Part shown: positions 1-8,653 of the stretch, in pieces
Layout of the letters: each line of letters starts with the position of its first letter
Numbering within the stretch: the first letter of the stretch is position 1
Source of the DNA: an uncultured Christensenellaceae bacterium
GTDB taxonomy: Bacteria > Bacillota > Clostridia > Christensenellales > CAG-314
Length of the DNA: 64,000 bases
Assembly: GCA_910586625.1 (NCBI GenBank)
Contig: CAJUIZ010000007.1
Span: 1-64,000 of the forward strand
Direction of reading: 5' to 3'
The notes under the pieces: model-generated
What the model was told of the DNA's origin: nothing
What the model saw: the letters and a program-made list of their open reading frames with translations, nothing else
The model's database searches: none
Program-made: the position numbers and the translations under genes

Positions 1-11
1 CTTGCCATAAA

Positions 12-53
12 AAATGCACCTCCAAATGTGTCTAACTTTTGGGGTGCATTTCA
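12..53. terminator. Hairpin, possible terminator or IS end
   Basis: An inverted repeat (AAATGCACC ... GGTGCATTT) has one bulged base and a 10-12 nt loop. It could terminate a gene lying left of the window. The sequence TGTCTAACTTTTGGGGTGCA also resembles, from memory, terminal sequences of IS3-like elements in gut Clostridia. No transposase is visible, so an IS end is only a suspicion. Confidence 0.4.
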
Positions 54-97
54 AATTTACTCGGCAGTCCGTTTTCGATTACCGTTAATAAACGCAT

Positions 98-135
98 AAA
101 AAAACAACTACCCTTATCCGAAGATTAGGGTAGTT
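98..135 (-). terminator. Terminator of the HTH/LRR gene (UUCG loop)
   Basis: Read on the minus strand, a 13-bp stem with one A-A mismatch closes on a C(UUCG)G tetraloop and runs into seven T. It lies 80 bp past the stop of the HTH/LRR gene. A near-identical copy lies downstream of clpB at 2793-2830. Confidence 0.85.
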
Positions 136-215
136 ATAAGTTAAAATATCAGCACGTTATGTGCAAATAATATTTTAATGCGAGTTGCCGCGCTCGCCGA
201 ACGTCAAAATGCAGT

Positions 216-2600
216 TTACAGCCTTGATAACACGCCGTCGGAGCATACGATTTTACTTACGTTATGCAACCAATTATAATTGTAGCCGAACTCGATAAGC
301 ACGGCTTGCTTTAAGCTACCGTTATAATACAAAACAATACCGTGGCGAATACTGTCTTCAAATGCGAAATTATCTATAACTTTAACGGTATCCGGTATTT
401 GTATATCCGATACTACTGTCTTTGCAAAAATATGCGAGCCTATTTCGGATACGCTTCCGTCAGACGGTATAACGCCGTCGTTAAGCAACACAACGAGCTT
501 ACGTTGCTGCGTTTCGATTAGACACCTGCCGTCGACATGGTAATAGGGATTTTCTTCGTCAACTGTAATGTTATCAAGACTTTTACAATTGTGAAACGCA
601 CCGTCGTATATTTTTGTAATATATTTAGGTATATGAATGCTTTTTAACCCGTAAACGCCCCCAAAAGCGTTGGCGTAAATTTGCGTGACGCTTCCGTCCG
701 ACGGTATAACGCTGTTTGCGCATCCAAGCTTTAACGCCTTTTTGGGGTAATCTATTAAACAGTTGCCTTCGCTGCGATACACGGGATTACCTTCTTCTAC
801 CGTTATCTCGCGTAACGAGCTACAACCGACAAACGGATTAAGCCACACCGTTGTTAAACTCTTGGGCAAACTAATACTTAATAAACTGACGCAGTTGTAG
901 AACGCCGACCACTCGATTGTGTGCAGCTGCTTAGGAAATACTATATTAGTAAGCGAACCGCAATTTATAAACGCATTTCTCGGAATAACCGTGACTCCGT
1001 CGGGAATTACAATATCGGTTAATTGCTCGCAATTGGCAAATACCGAAGTACCCAAAGCGGCAATTGTATCCGACAGCGTTATCTGTTTAAGCGACGAGCA
1101 GTTTTCAAAAGCGGAGTCTGAAATTTCGGTTACTCCGTCAAGAATACGGATCTCCGTCAATTTTTTGCTGTCTGCGAAAGCTTTGACGCCTATTTTGCCG
1201 ACGTCTCCCGAAATCACAACGCGCTTGACACTGCTGTTGCAAAACGAGTAATCTCTTAAATCGTACGTTTTACCGTCAAAGGCGGTCGGAAGCGTAACGT
1301 CCGTTTCGCTTCCGTAGTATCTTAGCAATATCGGAACTCCGCCGTCATAGAAGAACAAAAAACCGTCGTCCGTCAAAGTTATCTTGTCGGTACTGCCGTT
1401 TTCCGTTATGAAACAGAGCGCGTTAGCTAACGGCGAATTTTCGGGCAATTCCACGTTGGATTTGTTTGCGACTACCGCTATATTATAACTTCCGTCGAAA
1501 GCGTTGTCCAACGACACAATATTGCTGCCAAGCGTTACCGACGTTAAGTCATAACAGCAACCGAACGCCTCGGACTGAACGTCGGTAACGCCGTTAGGAA
1601 TAGATATACTTTGCAAAGCGGAATTGAAAAACGCTTGAGACCATATTTGCGTAAGAGTAGCGGGCAGTTCCACCTCACGCAAGGCGGAGCAATGGGAAAA
1701 AGCACCACCACTGATTTCCAGCAGTCCGTTGCCGAACCGCACATCCTGTAAGTAACGGCAATTGTAGAATGCGTTATAGTCGATATACCGTAACGTATTC
1801 GGTAAAGTTATGCCGCTGATAATCGAATTACGAAAAGCGTTCGGCAAAATACGTACAACGGGGTGTCCGTTATAATGCGACGGAACGATTATTTCTTTAT
1901 CAGTAGCCGTCCCTACGCTTTTAACTCCGTACGAAACGTCCGATTCTCCGTAAAGTATTTCCGAAACATATTCCAACCCGTTTGTCGCCCGTTCCCACTT
2001 GGCATATAACGTAATGGATTTTTTTATAAGACAAAAAGTAAAATCGACCCTTGCAGTCAATTCTTTGTCGTAATACCAACCCACCAAGCTGTAACCGCTT
2101 TTTGTCGGAGCCGTCGGCTCAGATACAATACCCGCGCCGTCGGAGTGTATAGGAACCTGCTGCGCCGCTATATTGCTACCGCCGTTGCTGTCGAACTTGA
2201 CCGTAAACACATCGAGCTTAGTAACGTACAGACAATAATAGGATAACGACGCAGCTACAATAACAAGCGCTAAAATAACCGTTATAAGCACGATTGCTAT
2301 CTTTTTACTTCTTTTACTGACGACAGTGGTATCTTTAAGCGTAGATATTATATTTTCTTCGGCTTGACTGAGATAAGTTTTGTCGTCCCTTATACGTTCG
2401 CCCGAAAGTATCTCGTTGACGGATACGTCGTAAAGCTTGCTCATTTGCAGCAGCACGTCTACGGGCGGCATATACGTCCCCGTTTCCCAACGGGATATCG
2501 TCTTGTTGGTTGCGCCTAACTTCTCGCCCAGTTCTTCCTGCGTTAAGCCCTGTTCCTTGCGCAGGTTGCGCAAAAATCCGCCGATTTTTTTAGTATCCAT
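216..2600 (-). CDS. Membrane HTH protein with extracellular InlB-type and BspA-type LRR domains
   Basis: The predicted protein is 794 aa. Residues about 6-60 form an Xre/Cro helix-turn-helix (GLTQEELGEKLG...ISRWETG). Residues 101-125 are one TM helix preceded by KRSKK, so the HTH should be cytoplasmic. Residues about 131-205 form an InlB/Listeria-Bacteroides repeat (FDSNGG ... GW ... LYAKW). The rest is a run of LRR_5 BspA-like repeats (AFxxCxxLxxIxLPxxL). The start is ATG 2600 because it leads directly into the HTH. AAAGGAG lies 13 nt upstream, which is long, and a 19-bp imperfect palindrome abuts that SD. A membrane sensor-regulator is inferred; ligand and targets are unknown. A related protein without the HTH lies at 53491-55026. 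Confidence 0.85.
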   Translation of the reverse strand: MDTKKIGGFLRNLRKEQGLTQEELGEKLGATNKTISRWETGTYMPPVDVLLQMSKLYDVSVNEILSGERIRDDKTYLSQAEENIISTLKDTTVVSKRSKKIAIVLITVILALVIVAASLSYYCLYVTKLDVFTVKFDSNGGSNIAAQQVPIHSDGAGIVSEPTAPTKSGYSLVGWYYDKELTARVDFTFCLIKKSITLYAKWERATNGLEYVSEILYGESDVSYGVKSVGTATDKEIIVPSHYNGHPVVRILPNAFRNSIISGITLPNTLRYIDYNAFYNCRYLQDVRFGNGLLEISGGAFSHCSALREVELPATLTQIWSQAFFNSALQSISIPNGVTDVQSEAFGCCYDLTSVTLGSNIVSLDNAFDGSYNIAVVANKSNVELPENSPLANALCFITENGSTDKITLTDDGFLFFYDGGVPILLRYYGSETDVTLPTAFDGKTYDLRDYSFCNSSVKRVVISGDVGKIGVKAFADSKKLTEIRILDGVTEISDSAFENCSSLKQITLSDTIAALGTSVFANCEQLTDIVIPDGVTVIPRNAFINCGSLTNIVFPKQLHTIEWSAFYNCVSLLSISLPKSLTTVWLNPFVGCSSLREITVEEGNPVYRSEGNCLIDYPKKALKLGCANSVIPSDGSVTQIYANAFGGVYGLKSIHIPKYITKIYDGAFHNCKSLDNITVDEENPYYHVDGRCLIETQQRKLVVLLNDGVIPSDGSVSEIGSHIFAKTVVSDIQIPDTVKVIDNFAFEDSIRHGIVLYYNGSLKQAVLIEFGYNYNWLHNVSKIVCSDGVLSRL

Positions 2601-2620
2601 AAAAGCACGCCGTCTCCTTT

Positions 2621-2639
2621 CTGATTTATAAAATATCAG
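2621..2639. promoter_or_regulatory. 19-bp palindrome next to the SD of the HTH/LRR gene
   Basis: CTGAT and ATCAG arms flank an AT-rich centre immediately upstream of the SD (CTCCTTT on the plus strand at 2614-2620). It could be an operator for the HTH domain encoded just downstream, or an RNA hairpin that affects ribosome access. A further 9-bp inverted pair (AACGGAAAC at 2651-2659, GTTTCCGTT at 2713-2721) lies in the same leader. Confidence 0.4.
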
Positions 2640-2792
2640 CCGACATAACAAACGGAAACCGATAGATATTTACGCACGCCTGCACGCAATTACCGCTAAA
2701 CCCGACACTGCCGTTTCCGTTATTATGCTTATTATTTTAGCAAATAATCCATATTTTGTCTTTACCAAAAACAGCGAATACGACAATTTTCG

Positions 2793-2830
2793 CAAAAAAC
2801 AACTACCCTTATCCGAAGATCAGGGTAGTT
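2793..2830 (-). terminator. Terminator of clpB (UUCG loop)
   Basis: This minus-strand hairpin with a UUCG loop and a six-T tail begins 10 bp after the clpB stop. It matches the hairpin at 98-135 almost base for base. Confidence 0.9.
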
Positions 2831-2839
2831 AAGTTATGC

Positions 2840-5428
2840 TTATTTAGCTTTTACGGTAAGCTCGCCGTTTGTTACGTCCACTACAAGCGTAGAATTAGGC
2901 TTTACGTTGCCGCTTAGAATACTTTTTGCAATAGCGGTTTCCACGTTATGCTGAATAAATCTTTTTAGCGGTCTTGCGCCGAAGCTTACGTCGTAGCCGA
3001 CGTCCACAATGTAATCCTTGGCGCGTGAAGTTACTTCCAACTTCAAACGCTTGTCGGCAAGCCGCTTGGTAACGCTTGCAAGCATCAAGTCCACAATACG
3101 CTTTACGTCGTTTTTGCTAAGCGGGTTAAAGGTAATAATCTCGTCTATACGGTTTAATAGCTCCGGACGAAAGGTAGTGCGCAAAAGCCTGTTGACTTCC
3201 GCAGCAGCCTGTTCGGATATCCTGCCGTCCGCGTTTATGCCGTCCAAAATTATATTCGCGCCGAGATTGGACGTCATAATGATAATCGTATTCTTAAAGT
3301 CCACCGTACGCCCCTGCGAATCGGTTACGCGCCCATCGTCCAATATTTGCAACAGTATGTTAAATACGTCGGGATGCGCCTTTTCTATCTCGTCGAACAG
3401 CACTACGGAATAGGGCTTGCGACGTACCGCTTCGGTAAGCTCGCCCCCTTCGTCGTAACCGACGTATCCCGGGGGCGCGCCTATAAGACGCGATACGGAG
3501 AACTTCTCCATATATTCGCTCATATCTATCCGCACCATATTTCTTTCGTCGTCGAACAGGCTTTCCGCAAGGGCTTTCGTCAGCTCCGTCTTGCCTACGC
3601 CCGTCGGACCTAAAAACAGAAACGAGCCTACGGGACGGTTGGGGTCGGCAATGCCCGCGCGGGAACGCAGTATCGCGTCCGCCACCACGTTTACCGCTTC
3701 GTCCTGCCCTACTACACGCTTGTGCAGAATTTCAGGTAGGCGCAGCAGCTTTTCCCGTTCGCTTTGCCCTAACTTGCTTACGGGAATCCCCGTCCAGCGA
3801 GAGACAATCTTGGATATTTCTTCTTCGGTAACTTTGTTACGCAACAGATTATCCGTTTTGCTCTGTTCGTAAACCTTTTCTTGCTCCTTTATCTGCTTTT
3901 CCAACTGTGGGATAATGCCGTACTGCAATTCCGCAGCTTTATTAAGGTCGTATTCCTTCTTGGCGCGTTCCGCATTCGCCTTGGCTTTTTCCAAATTCTC
4001 CTTTAAGACGTTTATTTGACTTATTGCATTTTTTTCGTTTTGCCACTTGGCGTTCATCGCGTCGTAACGAGCACGGAAGTCGGACAGCTCCTTTTGCACC
4101 TTGGACAATCTCGCTCTCGACAAGTCGTCCGTTTCGTTTTTAAGAGAAACTTCTTCTATTTGCAGAGAAATGATTTTACGGTTGATTTCGTCCATTTCCG
4201 TAGGCATAGAATCTATTTCCGTCTTAATGGAAGCGCACGCTTCGTCCACAAGGTCGATGGCTTTGTCCGGCAAAAACCTGTCTGTAATATAGCGGTTGGA
4301 TAGCGTTGCCGCTGCAACCAACGCGCTGTCGGCAATCTTTACGCCGTGATAAACTTCGTAACGCTCGCGTATTCCGCGCAGAATTGTTACCGTATCTTCC
4401 ACTGTCGGTTCGGCTATTTGTACGGGCTGAAAACGGCGTTCGAGAGCGGGATCCTTTTCGATATACTTGCGGTATTCGTCGAGAGTAGTCGCGCCTATAC
4501 AGTGCAGTTCGCCCCGAGCAAGCAACGGCTTTAATATATTACCCGCGTCCATAGCTCCGTCCGTTTTACCCGCGCCGACAATCAGGTGCAGTTCGTCTAT
4601 GAAAAGAATTATCCTGCCTTCGCTCCTTTTTATTTCCGTCAATACGGCTTTAAGCCGTTCTTCGAACTCGCCGCGAAACTTCGCTCCCGCAACAAGACTG
4701 CCCATATCCAGCGAAAATATTTCGCGGTTTTTAAGAGACGCGGGCACGTCGCCCTTGAAAATACGTATTGCCAAGCCTTCGGCAATAGCCGTCTTGCCCA
4801 CGCCCGCTTCGCCTATCAAGACGGGATTGTTCTTGGTTTTGCGGGACAGTATACGTATTACGTTACGAATTTCGTCGTCGCGGCCTATTACGGGGTCGAG
4901 CTTATTGAGCTTTGCCAATTCCGTAAGGTTGCTGCCGTACTTTTTAAGGGCATTATAGGTTTCTTCGGGAGTTTGGTTGGATACGCGCTGATTTCCGCGA
5001 ACGCCTACAAGAGCATTCAAAAAAGAGTCCTTAGTAACCGAATAATCGCTAAGCAACGCAGAAACGCTATCGGATGCTTTGACAATTATGCCCAACGTCA
5101 AATGCTCGACGGATACGTAATCGTCGCTCATCGAATCCGCCTGCCTTTCCGCTTCGTCAAGGGCAGCCGAAAGCTCCTGCGAAACGTACGCCGCGCTTTG
5201 TCCGCGCACCTTGGCGAATTTTTCTATTTGCTTTTTAACGTCCGCAGCCATAGCCTGCGCGTTGACGTTTACGCTTTTTAATACTTCGGGAATAAGACCG
5301 TTATCCTGAACAAGCAGCGCATACAGCAAATGCTCTTGTTTTATCTCGGGATTGCCGTATTCTCTTGCCGTTTGTTCCGACACGGCAATCGCGGATAGCG
5401 ATTTTTCGGTAAATTTTTGATAATCCAT
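2840..5428 (-). CDS. clpB: ClpB disaggregase (HSP100)
   Basis: The protein is 862 aa, usual for ClpB. It is a cytoplasmic hexameric AAA+ machine that threads aggregated proteins with DnaK. The N domain (about 1-145) is followed by NBD1 with Walker [10 protein letters not shown] near residue 205, a long coiled-coil M domain rich in E, K and R (about 400-520), NBD2 with GPTGVGKTE near 600, and a ClpB C-terminal D2-small domain. The long M domain separates it from the ClpC at 32522-34945. ATG 5428 is chosen because AGGGGGTGAT precedes it at good spacing and it starts the N domain. Expression should be under HrcA control, because CIRCE overlaps the promoter. It is monocistronic, with its own terminator. 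Confidence 0.97.
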   Translation of the reverse strand: MDYQKFTEKSLSAIAVSEQTAREYGNPEIKQEHLLYALLVQDNGLIPEVLKSVNVNAQAMAADVKKQIEKFAKVRGQSAAYVSQELSAALDEAERQADSMSDDYVSVEHLTLGIIVKASDSVSALLSDYSVTKDSFLNALVGVRGNQRVSNQTPEETYNALKKYGSNLTELAKLNKLDPVIGRDDEIRNVIRILSRKTKNNPVLIGEAGVGKTAIAEGLAIRIFKGDVPASLKNREIFSLDMGSLVAGAKFRGEFEERLKAVLTEIKRSEGRIILFIDELHLIVGAGKTDGAMDAGNILKPLLARGELHCIGATTLDEYRKYIEKDPALERRFQPVQIAEPTVEDTVTILRGIRERYEVYHGVKIADSALVAAATLSNRYITDRFLPDKAIDLVDEACASIKTEIDSMPTEMDEINRKIISLQIEEVSLKNETDDLSRARLSKVQKELSDFRARYDAMNAKWQNEKNAISQINVLKENLEKAKANAERAKKEYDLNKAAELQYGIIPQLEKQIKEQEKVYEQSKTDNLLRNKVTEEEISKIVSRWTGIPVSKLGQSEREKLLRLPEILHKRVVGQDEAVNVVADAILRSRAGIADPNRPVGSFLFLGPTGVGKTELTKALAESLFDDERNMVRIDMSEYMEKFSVSRLIGAPPGYVGYDEGGELTEAVRRKPYSVVLFDEIEKAHPDVFNILLQILDDGRVTDSQGRTVDFKNTIIIMTSNLGANIILDGINADGRISEQAAAEVNRLLRTTFRPELLNRIDEIITFNPLSKNDVKRIVDLMLASVTKRLADKRLKLEVTSRAKDYIVDVGYDVSFGARPLKRFIQHNVETAIAKSILSGNVKPNSTLVVDVTNGELTVKAK

Positions 5429-5472
5429 TATATCACCCCCTGTTAAATGATATATTCTCGTTTGCAACGCAT

Positions 5473-5501
5473 AATATACCACCTAAAATTAGCACTGTCA
5501 A
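5473..5501 (-). promoter_or_regulatory. SigA-type promoter of clpB
   Basis: On the minus strand TTGACA (5496-5501) and TATATT (5473-5478) are separated by 17 bp. The -35 box lies inside the CIRCE operator, so HrcA binding would block polymerase. Confidence 0.9.
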
Positions 5502-5515
5502 GCGTAGAGTGCTAA
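5489..5515. promoter_or_regulatory. CIRCE element (HrcA operator)
   Basis: The arms are TTAGCACTG (5489-5497) and GAGTGCTAA (5507-5515) with a 9-bp spacer. The consensus is TTAGCACTC-N9-GAGTGCTAA, so there is one mismatch. HrcA itself is not in the window. Confidence 0.93.
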
Positions 5516-5709
5516 TTTTGTGGCTTTTTTGGTATTTTTTATTGAGCAATTCACATAAATATGTTATAATTTGCAAAATTTATTACAACAGTGACAATAA
5601 AATGTTATTTTTACCGCAATGTATGTCCGCTAAACGATATACAAACAAAAACAGTCTAATTCTATCTCGGACAACGACGATAAAATTATTAAAAAACCAC
5701 AAGCATTCG
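5516..5709. other. AT-rich intergenic spacer
   Basis: This is the centre of the divergent region between clpB and the acetyltransferase. It is AT-rich and includes the clpB upstream region. No gene, RNA or repeat is visible in it. Confidence 0.5.
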
Positions 5710-5738
5710 TTTACACGAAATAATATTTAATATATAAT
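5710..5738 (+). promoter_or_regulatory. SigA-type promoter of the acetyltransferase
   Basis: TTTACA (5710-5715) and TATAAT (5733-5738) are 17 bp apart. The 5' UTR would be about 95 nt. Confidence 0.75.
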
Positions 5739-5839
5739 AGAGATAACAATCGTCTTAAACGCGTTGCGGCATTTTTTGCCGTATAAACGCAACGGCGACA
5801 AACAGGTACGCGGCGTTCGCGCCGCAGCAAGGAGAAGAA

Positions 5840-6481
5840 ATGACGGAACAGGAAAAAATGCTGAAAGGTATGATATACGACCCTAACGACGGCGAGCTTG
5901 CCACTATGCGTAAATACGCGCACAAGCTTTGCAGCCGTTACAACCGCTTGGACGAAGACGACGAAAAACGCAAGGAAATACTGGAAATGCTGCTGCCGCA
6001 GCACAACGACGTTTATCTTCAAGGACCTATATTCTTCGATTACGGCGAATTTACTTCCTTCGGCAAGCGCTGCTACGCCAACTTCAACTTTACCGTATTG
6101 GATTGCGCTCCCGTAACAATCGGCGACGACGTATTCTTCGGTCCGAACGTTTGCCTTGCCACGGCGATACATCCGCTTGTTCATACGGAACGCAATATGT
6201 ACGAAACCGAACAGGGAATGCTAACCGACAGAGAATACGCCAAGCCGATTACTGTAAAATCCAACTGTTGGATAGCATCCAACGTAGTGATATGCGGCGG
6301 AGTGACAATCGGACAAGGGTCCGTTATAGGCGCGGGTTCGGTAGTTACAAGAGATATACCCGAAGGCGTTTTGGCGGCAGGCAACCCCTGCAGAGTTATA
6401 CGCAAAATCACCGAACAGGACAGCGTTTATCTAAAAAAAAGAGCTGTGGTCGAAATAATTATACACAATAACGTCACTTAA
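5840..6481 (+). CDS. Sugar O-acetyltransferase (maltose/galactoside type)
   Basis: The protein is 213 aa, of the LacA/Maa/NodL family, which transfers acetyl from acetyl-CoA to a sugar hydroxyl. The N-terminal helical Mac domain (about 1-60, starting EKMLKGMIYDP) is followed by hexapeptide repeats of a left-handed beta helix (ITVKSNCWIASNVVICGGVTIG), which normally trimerises. The His in TAIHPL matches the catalytic His of LacA. AAGGAG lies just upstream of ATG 5840. The natural sugar cannot be told from the sequence. glnN starts 37 bp later and could be read through from this gene. Confidence 0.9.
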   Translation: MTEQEKMLKGMIYDPNDGELATMRKYAHKLCSRYNRLDEDDEKRKEILEMLLPQHNDVYLQGPIFFDYGEFTSFGKRCYANFNFTVLDCAPVTIGDDVFFGPNVCLATAIHPLVHTERNMYETEQGMLTDREYAKPITVKSNCWIASNVVICGGVTIGQGSVIGAGSVVTRDIPEGVLAAGNPCRVIRKITEQDSVYLKKRAVVEIIIHNNVT

Positions 6482-6518
6482 CGCGCGGCGGCTACATATT
6501 TTATACAAAGGATTGTCT

Positions 6519-8573
6519 ATGAAAAAAATTAACGGCGTTGCTACGTTTGCGGAAAACGTATTCGATTACCGCAAAATGCGCAAATATATGCCAGCAAAAA
6601 CATATAAAGCCATAGTTAATGCGCGGGAGCATAATGGGGAACTTACCGATAGAGACGTGGAAATATACGCCGAAGCTCTGAAAAAATGGGCTACGGCGAA
6701 AGGCGTTACACGCTATACCCATTGGTTTCAGCCGCTGAACAACTTCACGGCGGAAAAGCGCGACAGCCTTACTTCCATAAACCGCGAAGGCGAAGCAATA
6801 ATAAAATTCCGCGGCAAAGAGTTGACGACAGGCGAAGGAGATGCGTCGAGCTTTCCAAACGGCGGAATGCGCCAAACCTTCGAAGCGCGCGGAATCACAA
6901 ATTGGGACTACACCGCGTTTGCCTTTATAAAGGGAGACAGCCTGTGCATACCGACTACCTTCTGCGGATTTAATGGCGAAATATTAGACAAAAAAACACC
7001 GCTGCTTAAAAGCTCGTACGCGCTGAACAAACAAGCGTTGCGAATACTGAACAAGCTCGGTATGCCGCGTTCGCGCGTAAGAAGCGTAGTCGGCGCGGAA
7101 CAGGAATATTTTATTATAAACAAAGAACTTTACGGCAAACGCAGCGACCTTGTATACACGGGCAGAACGCTGTTCGGCGCAGCTCCGCCCAAGGGACAGG
7201 AGTTAGACGCGCACTATTTCCGTCCGCCGACGGACGACGTTATACGGTTTATGCAGGACGTTGACGACGAGCTATGGAAGTTAGGTATAATAGTCAAAAC
7301 GGAGCACAACGAAGTAGCGCCCTGCCAATGCGAGCTTGCGCCATGCTATTCCGACTCTACCGACGCGTGCAATCAAAATCAGCTTATAATGGAAACGCTC
7401 AAAACGACAGCGGAAAAGCACGGCTTTAAGTGTCTGCTTCACGAAAAGCCCTTTGACAAAATTAACGGCAGCGGCAAGCACAACAACTGGTCGCTAATTA
7501 CGGACAGGGACGAAAATCTATTCGAAACGGGAAACACCGCGCAGGAAAACGCTCGTTATTTGCTGTTTTTGGCCGGGGTAGTCAAAGCTGTTGACGAATA
7601 CAACGATTTGCTGCTGGCTTCCGTAGCTTCGGCAAGCAACGACCTGCGTTTGGGCGGTTACGAAGCTCCGCCGCAGATACTGACGGTTTTTCTCGGAGAA
7701 CCGCTCGACAAAACGATACAATACGCATGCGGCGGAAAATGGCGGGCAGGGAAAGATTGTTTGCCTAAAATCGTCAACGTTACCGACCGCAACCGTACTT
7801 CGCCATTCGCGTTTACCGGCAATAAGTTCGAGTTCCGTATGGTAGGCTCGTCCGCTTCAATATCCGACGTAAATACGACGTTGAACGTAATTGTCGCCGA
7901 AAGCTTACGTCAGTTTGCCGACGAACTGGACAACGCCTGCGATGTTTGGCAAAAAACAGGCGAACTGATAACGCAAGTCTTTGCCGAACACAAACGAGTT
8001 ATATTCGACGGAAACAATTACTCGGACGATTGGATAGAAGAAGCGAAAAAACGCGGACTTCTACAAGCGGACGCGGTCGAATCGATAGCGTTTTTGTCGC
8101 GCGAGAAAAACTTGCAGTTGTTCGAGCGTCACGGAGTATTGACGCGCCGCGAACAATTGGCAAGACAGGACATTTTGCTGCAAACGTATTGCAACGCCGT
8201 ACAAACGGAAGGCGCTGTTACGGCGGAAATGTTCAACAAACAAATTGCGCCCTGCGTAGAAAAGTACCAAACGGAGCTTGCGCTGCTGATAGACTGCAAA
8301 AACAAGCTGTCCGAAAAAACCGCAACGGAAGCGGATAAACTTAACAGAATCGTCAAGCTAACGGACGACTGCGCAAAAGCGTCGGCGTATCTACAAGAAA
8401 AGCTCCGACAGATACCGACGGAAAACAGCGTTGAAAAGGCGCGTTATTGTCAAACGGTCATTAGACCGTCATACAACGAAGTGAGACTGTGCGCAGACGA
8501 GCTGGAACGGCTGTGTCCCGCAAACGAGTGGGCTTTGCCTAACTACGGACAACTGCTTTTCGAAGAAAATTAA
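6519..8573 (+). CDS. glnN: Glutamine synthetase, type III
   Basis: The protein is 684 aa, typical of GSIII and far longer than GSI. It makes glutamine from glutamate, ammonia and ATP. An N-terminal GSIII-specific part (TRYTHWFQPLN, residues about 65-75) precedes the catalytic core with VVGAEQEYFII, the TEHNEVAPCQCELAP stretch, HNNWSL and KFEFRMVGSSAS. ATG 6519 follows AAAGGA at 6 nt; a TTG two codons earlier is also in frame but overlaps the SD spacing. No PII or TnrA/GlnR-type site was recognised. Confidence 0.96.
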   Translation: MKKINGVATFAENVFDYRKMRKYMPAKTYKAIVNAREHNGELTDRDVEIYAEALKKWATAKGVTRYTHWFQPLNNFTAEKRDSLTSINREGEAIIKFRGKELTTGEGDASSFPNGGMRQTFEARGITNWDYTAFAFIKGDSLCIPTTFCGFNGEILDKKTPLLKSSYALNKQALRILNKLGMPRSRVRSVVGAEQEYFIINKELYGKRSDLVYTGRTLFGAAPPKGQELDAHYFRPPTDDVIRFMQDVDDELWKLGIIVKTEHNEVAPCQCELAPCYSDSTDACNQNQLIMETLKTTAEKHGFKCLLHEKPFDKINGSGKHNNWSLITDRDENLFETGNTAQENARYLLFLAGVVKAVDEYNDLLLASVASASNDLRLGGYEAPPQILTVFLGEPLDKTIQYACGGKWRAGKDCLPKIVNVTDRNRTSPFAFTGNKFEFRMVGSSASISDVNTTLNVIVAESLRQFADELDNACDVWQKTGELITQVFAEHKRVIFDGNNYSDDWIEEAKKRGLLQADAVESIAFLSREKNLQLFERHGVLTRREQLARQDILLQTYCNAVQTEGAVTAEMFNKQIAPCVEKYQTELALLIDCKNKLSEKTATEADKLNRIVKLTDDCAKASAYLQEKLRQIPTENSVEKARYCQTVIRPSYNEVRLCADELERLCPANEWALPNYGQLLFEEN

Positions 8574-8607
8574 CCGTTAGTTCTCATGCTATCACGAAAC
8601 CCGACTA

Positions 8608-8644
8608 AAAACGCGTTTGTCTGTACATACAGGTAAACGCGTTT
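8608..8644. terminator. Bidirectional terminator between glnN and the acyltransferase gene
   Basis: AAACGCGTTT arms plus CTGT/ACAG inner pairs make a long hairpin between two convergent genes. The flanks are A/T-rich on both sides. Confidence 0.75.
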
Positions 8645-8653
8645 ATTATTCGG

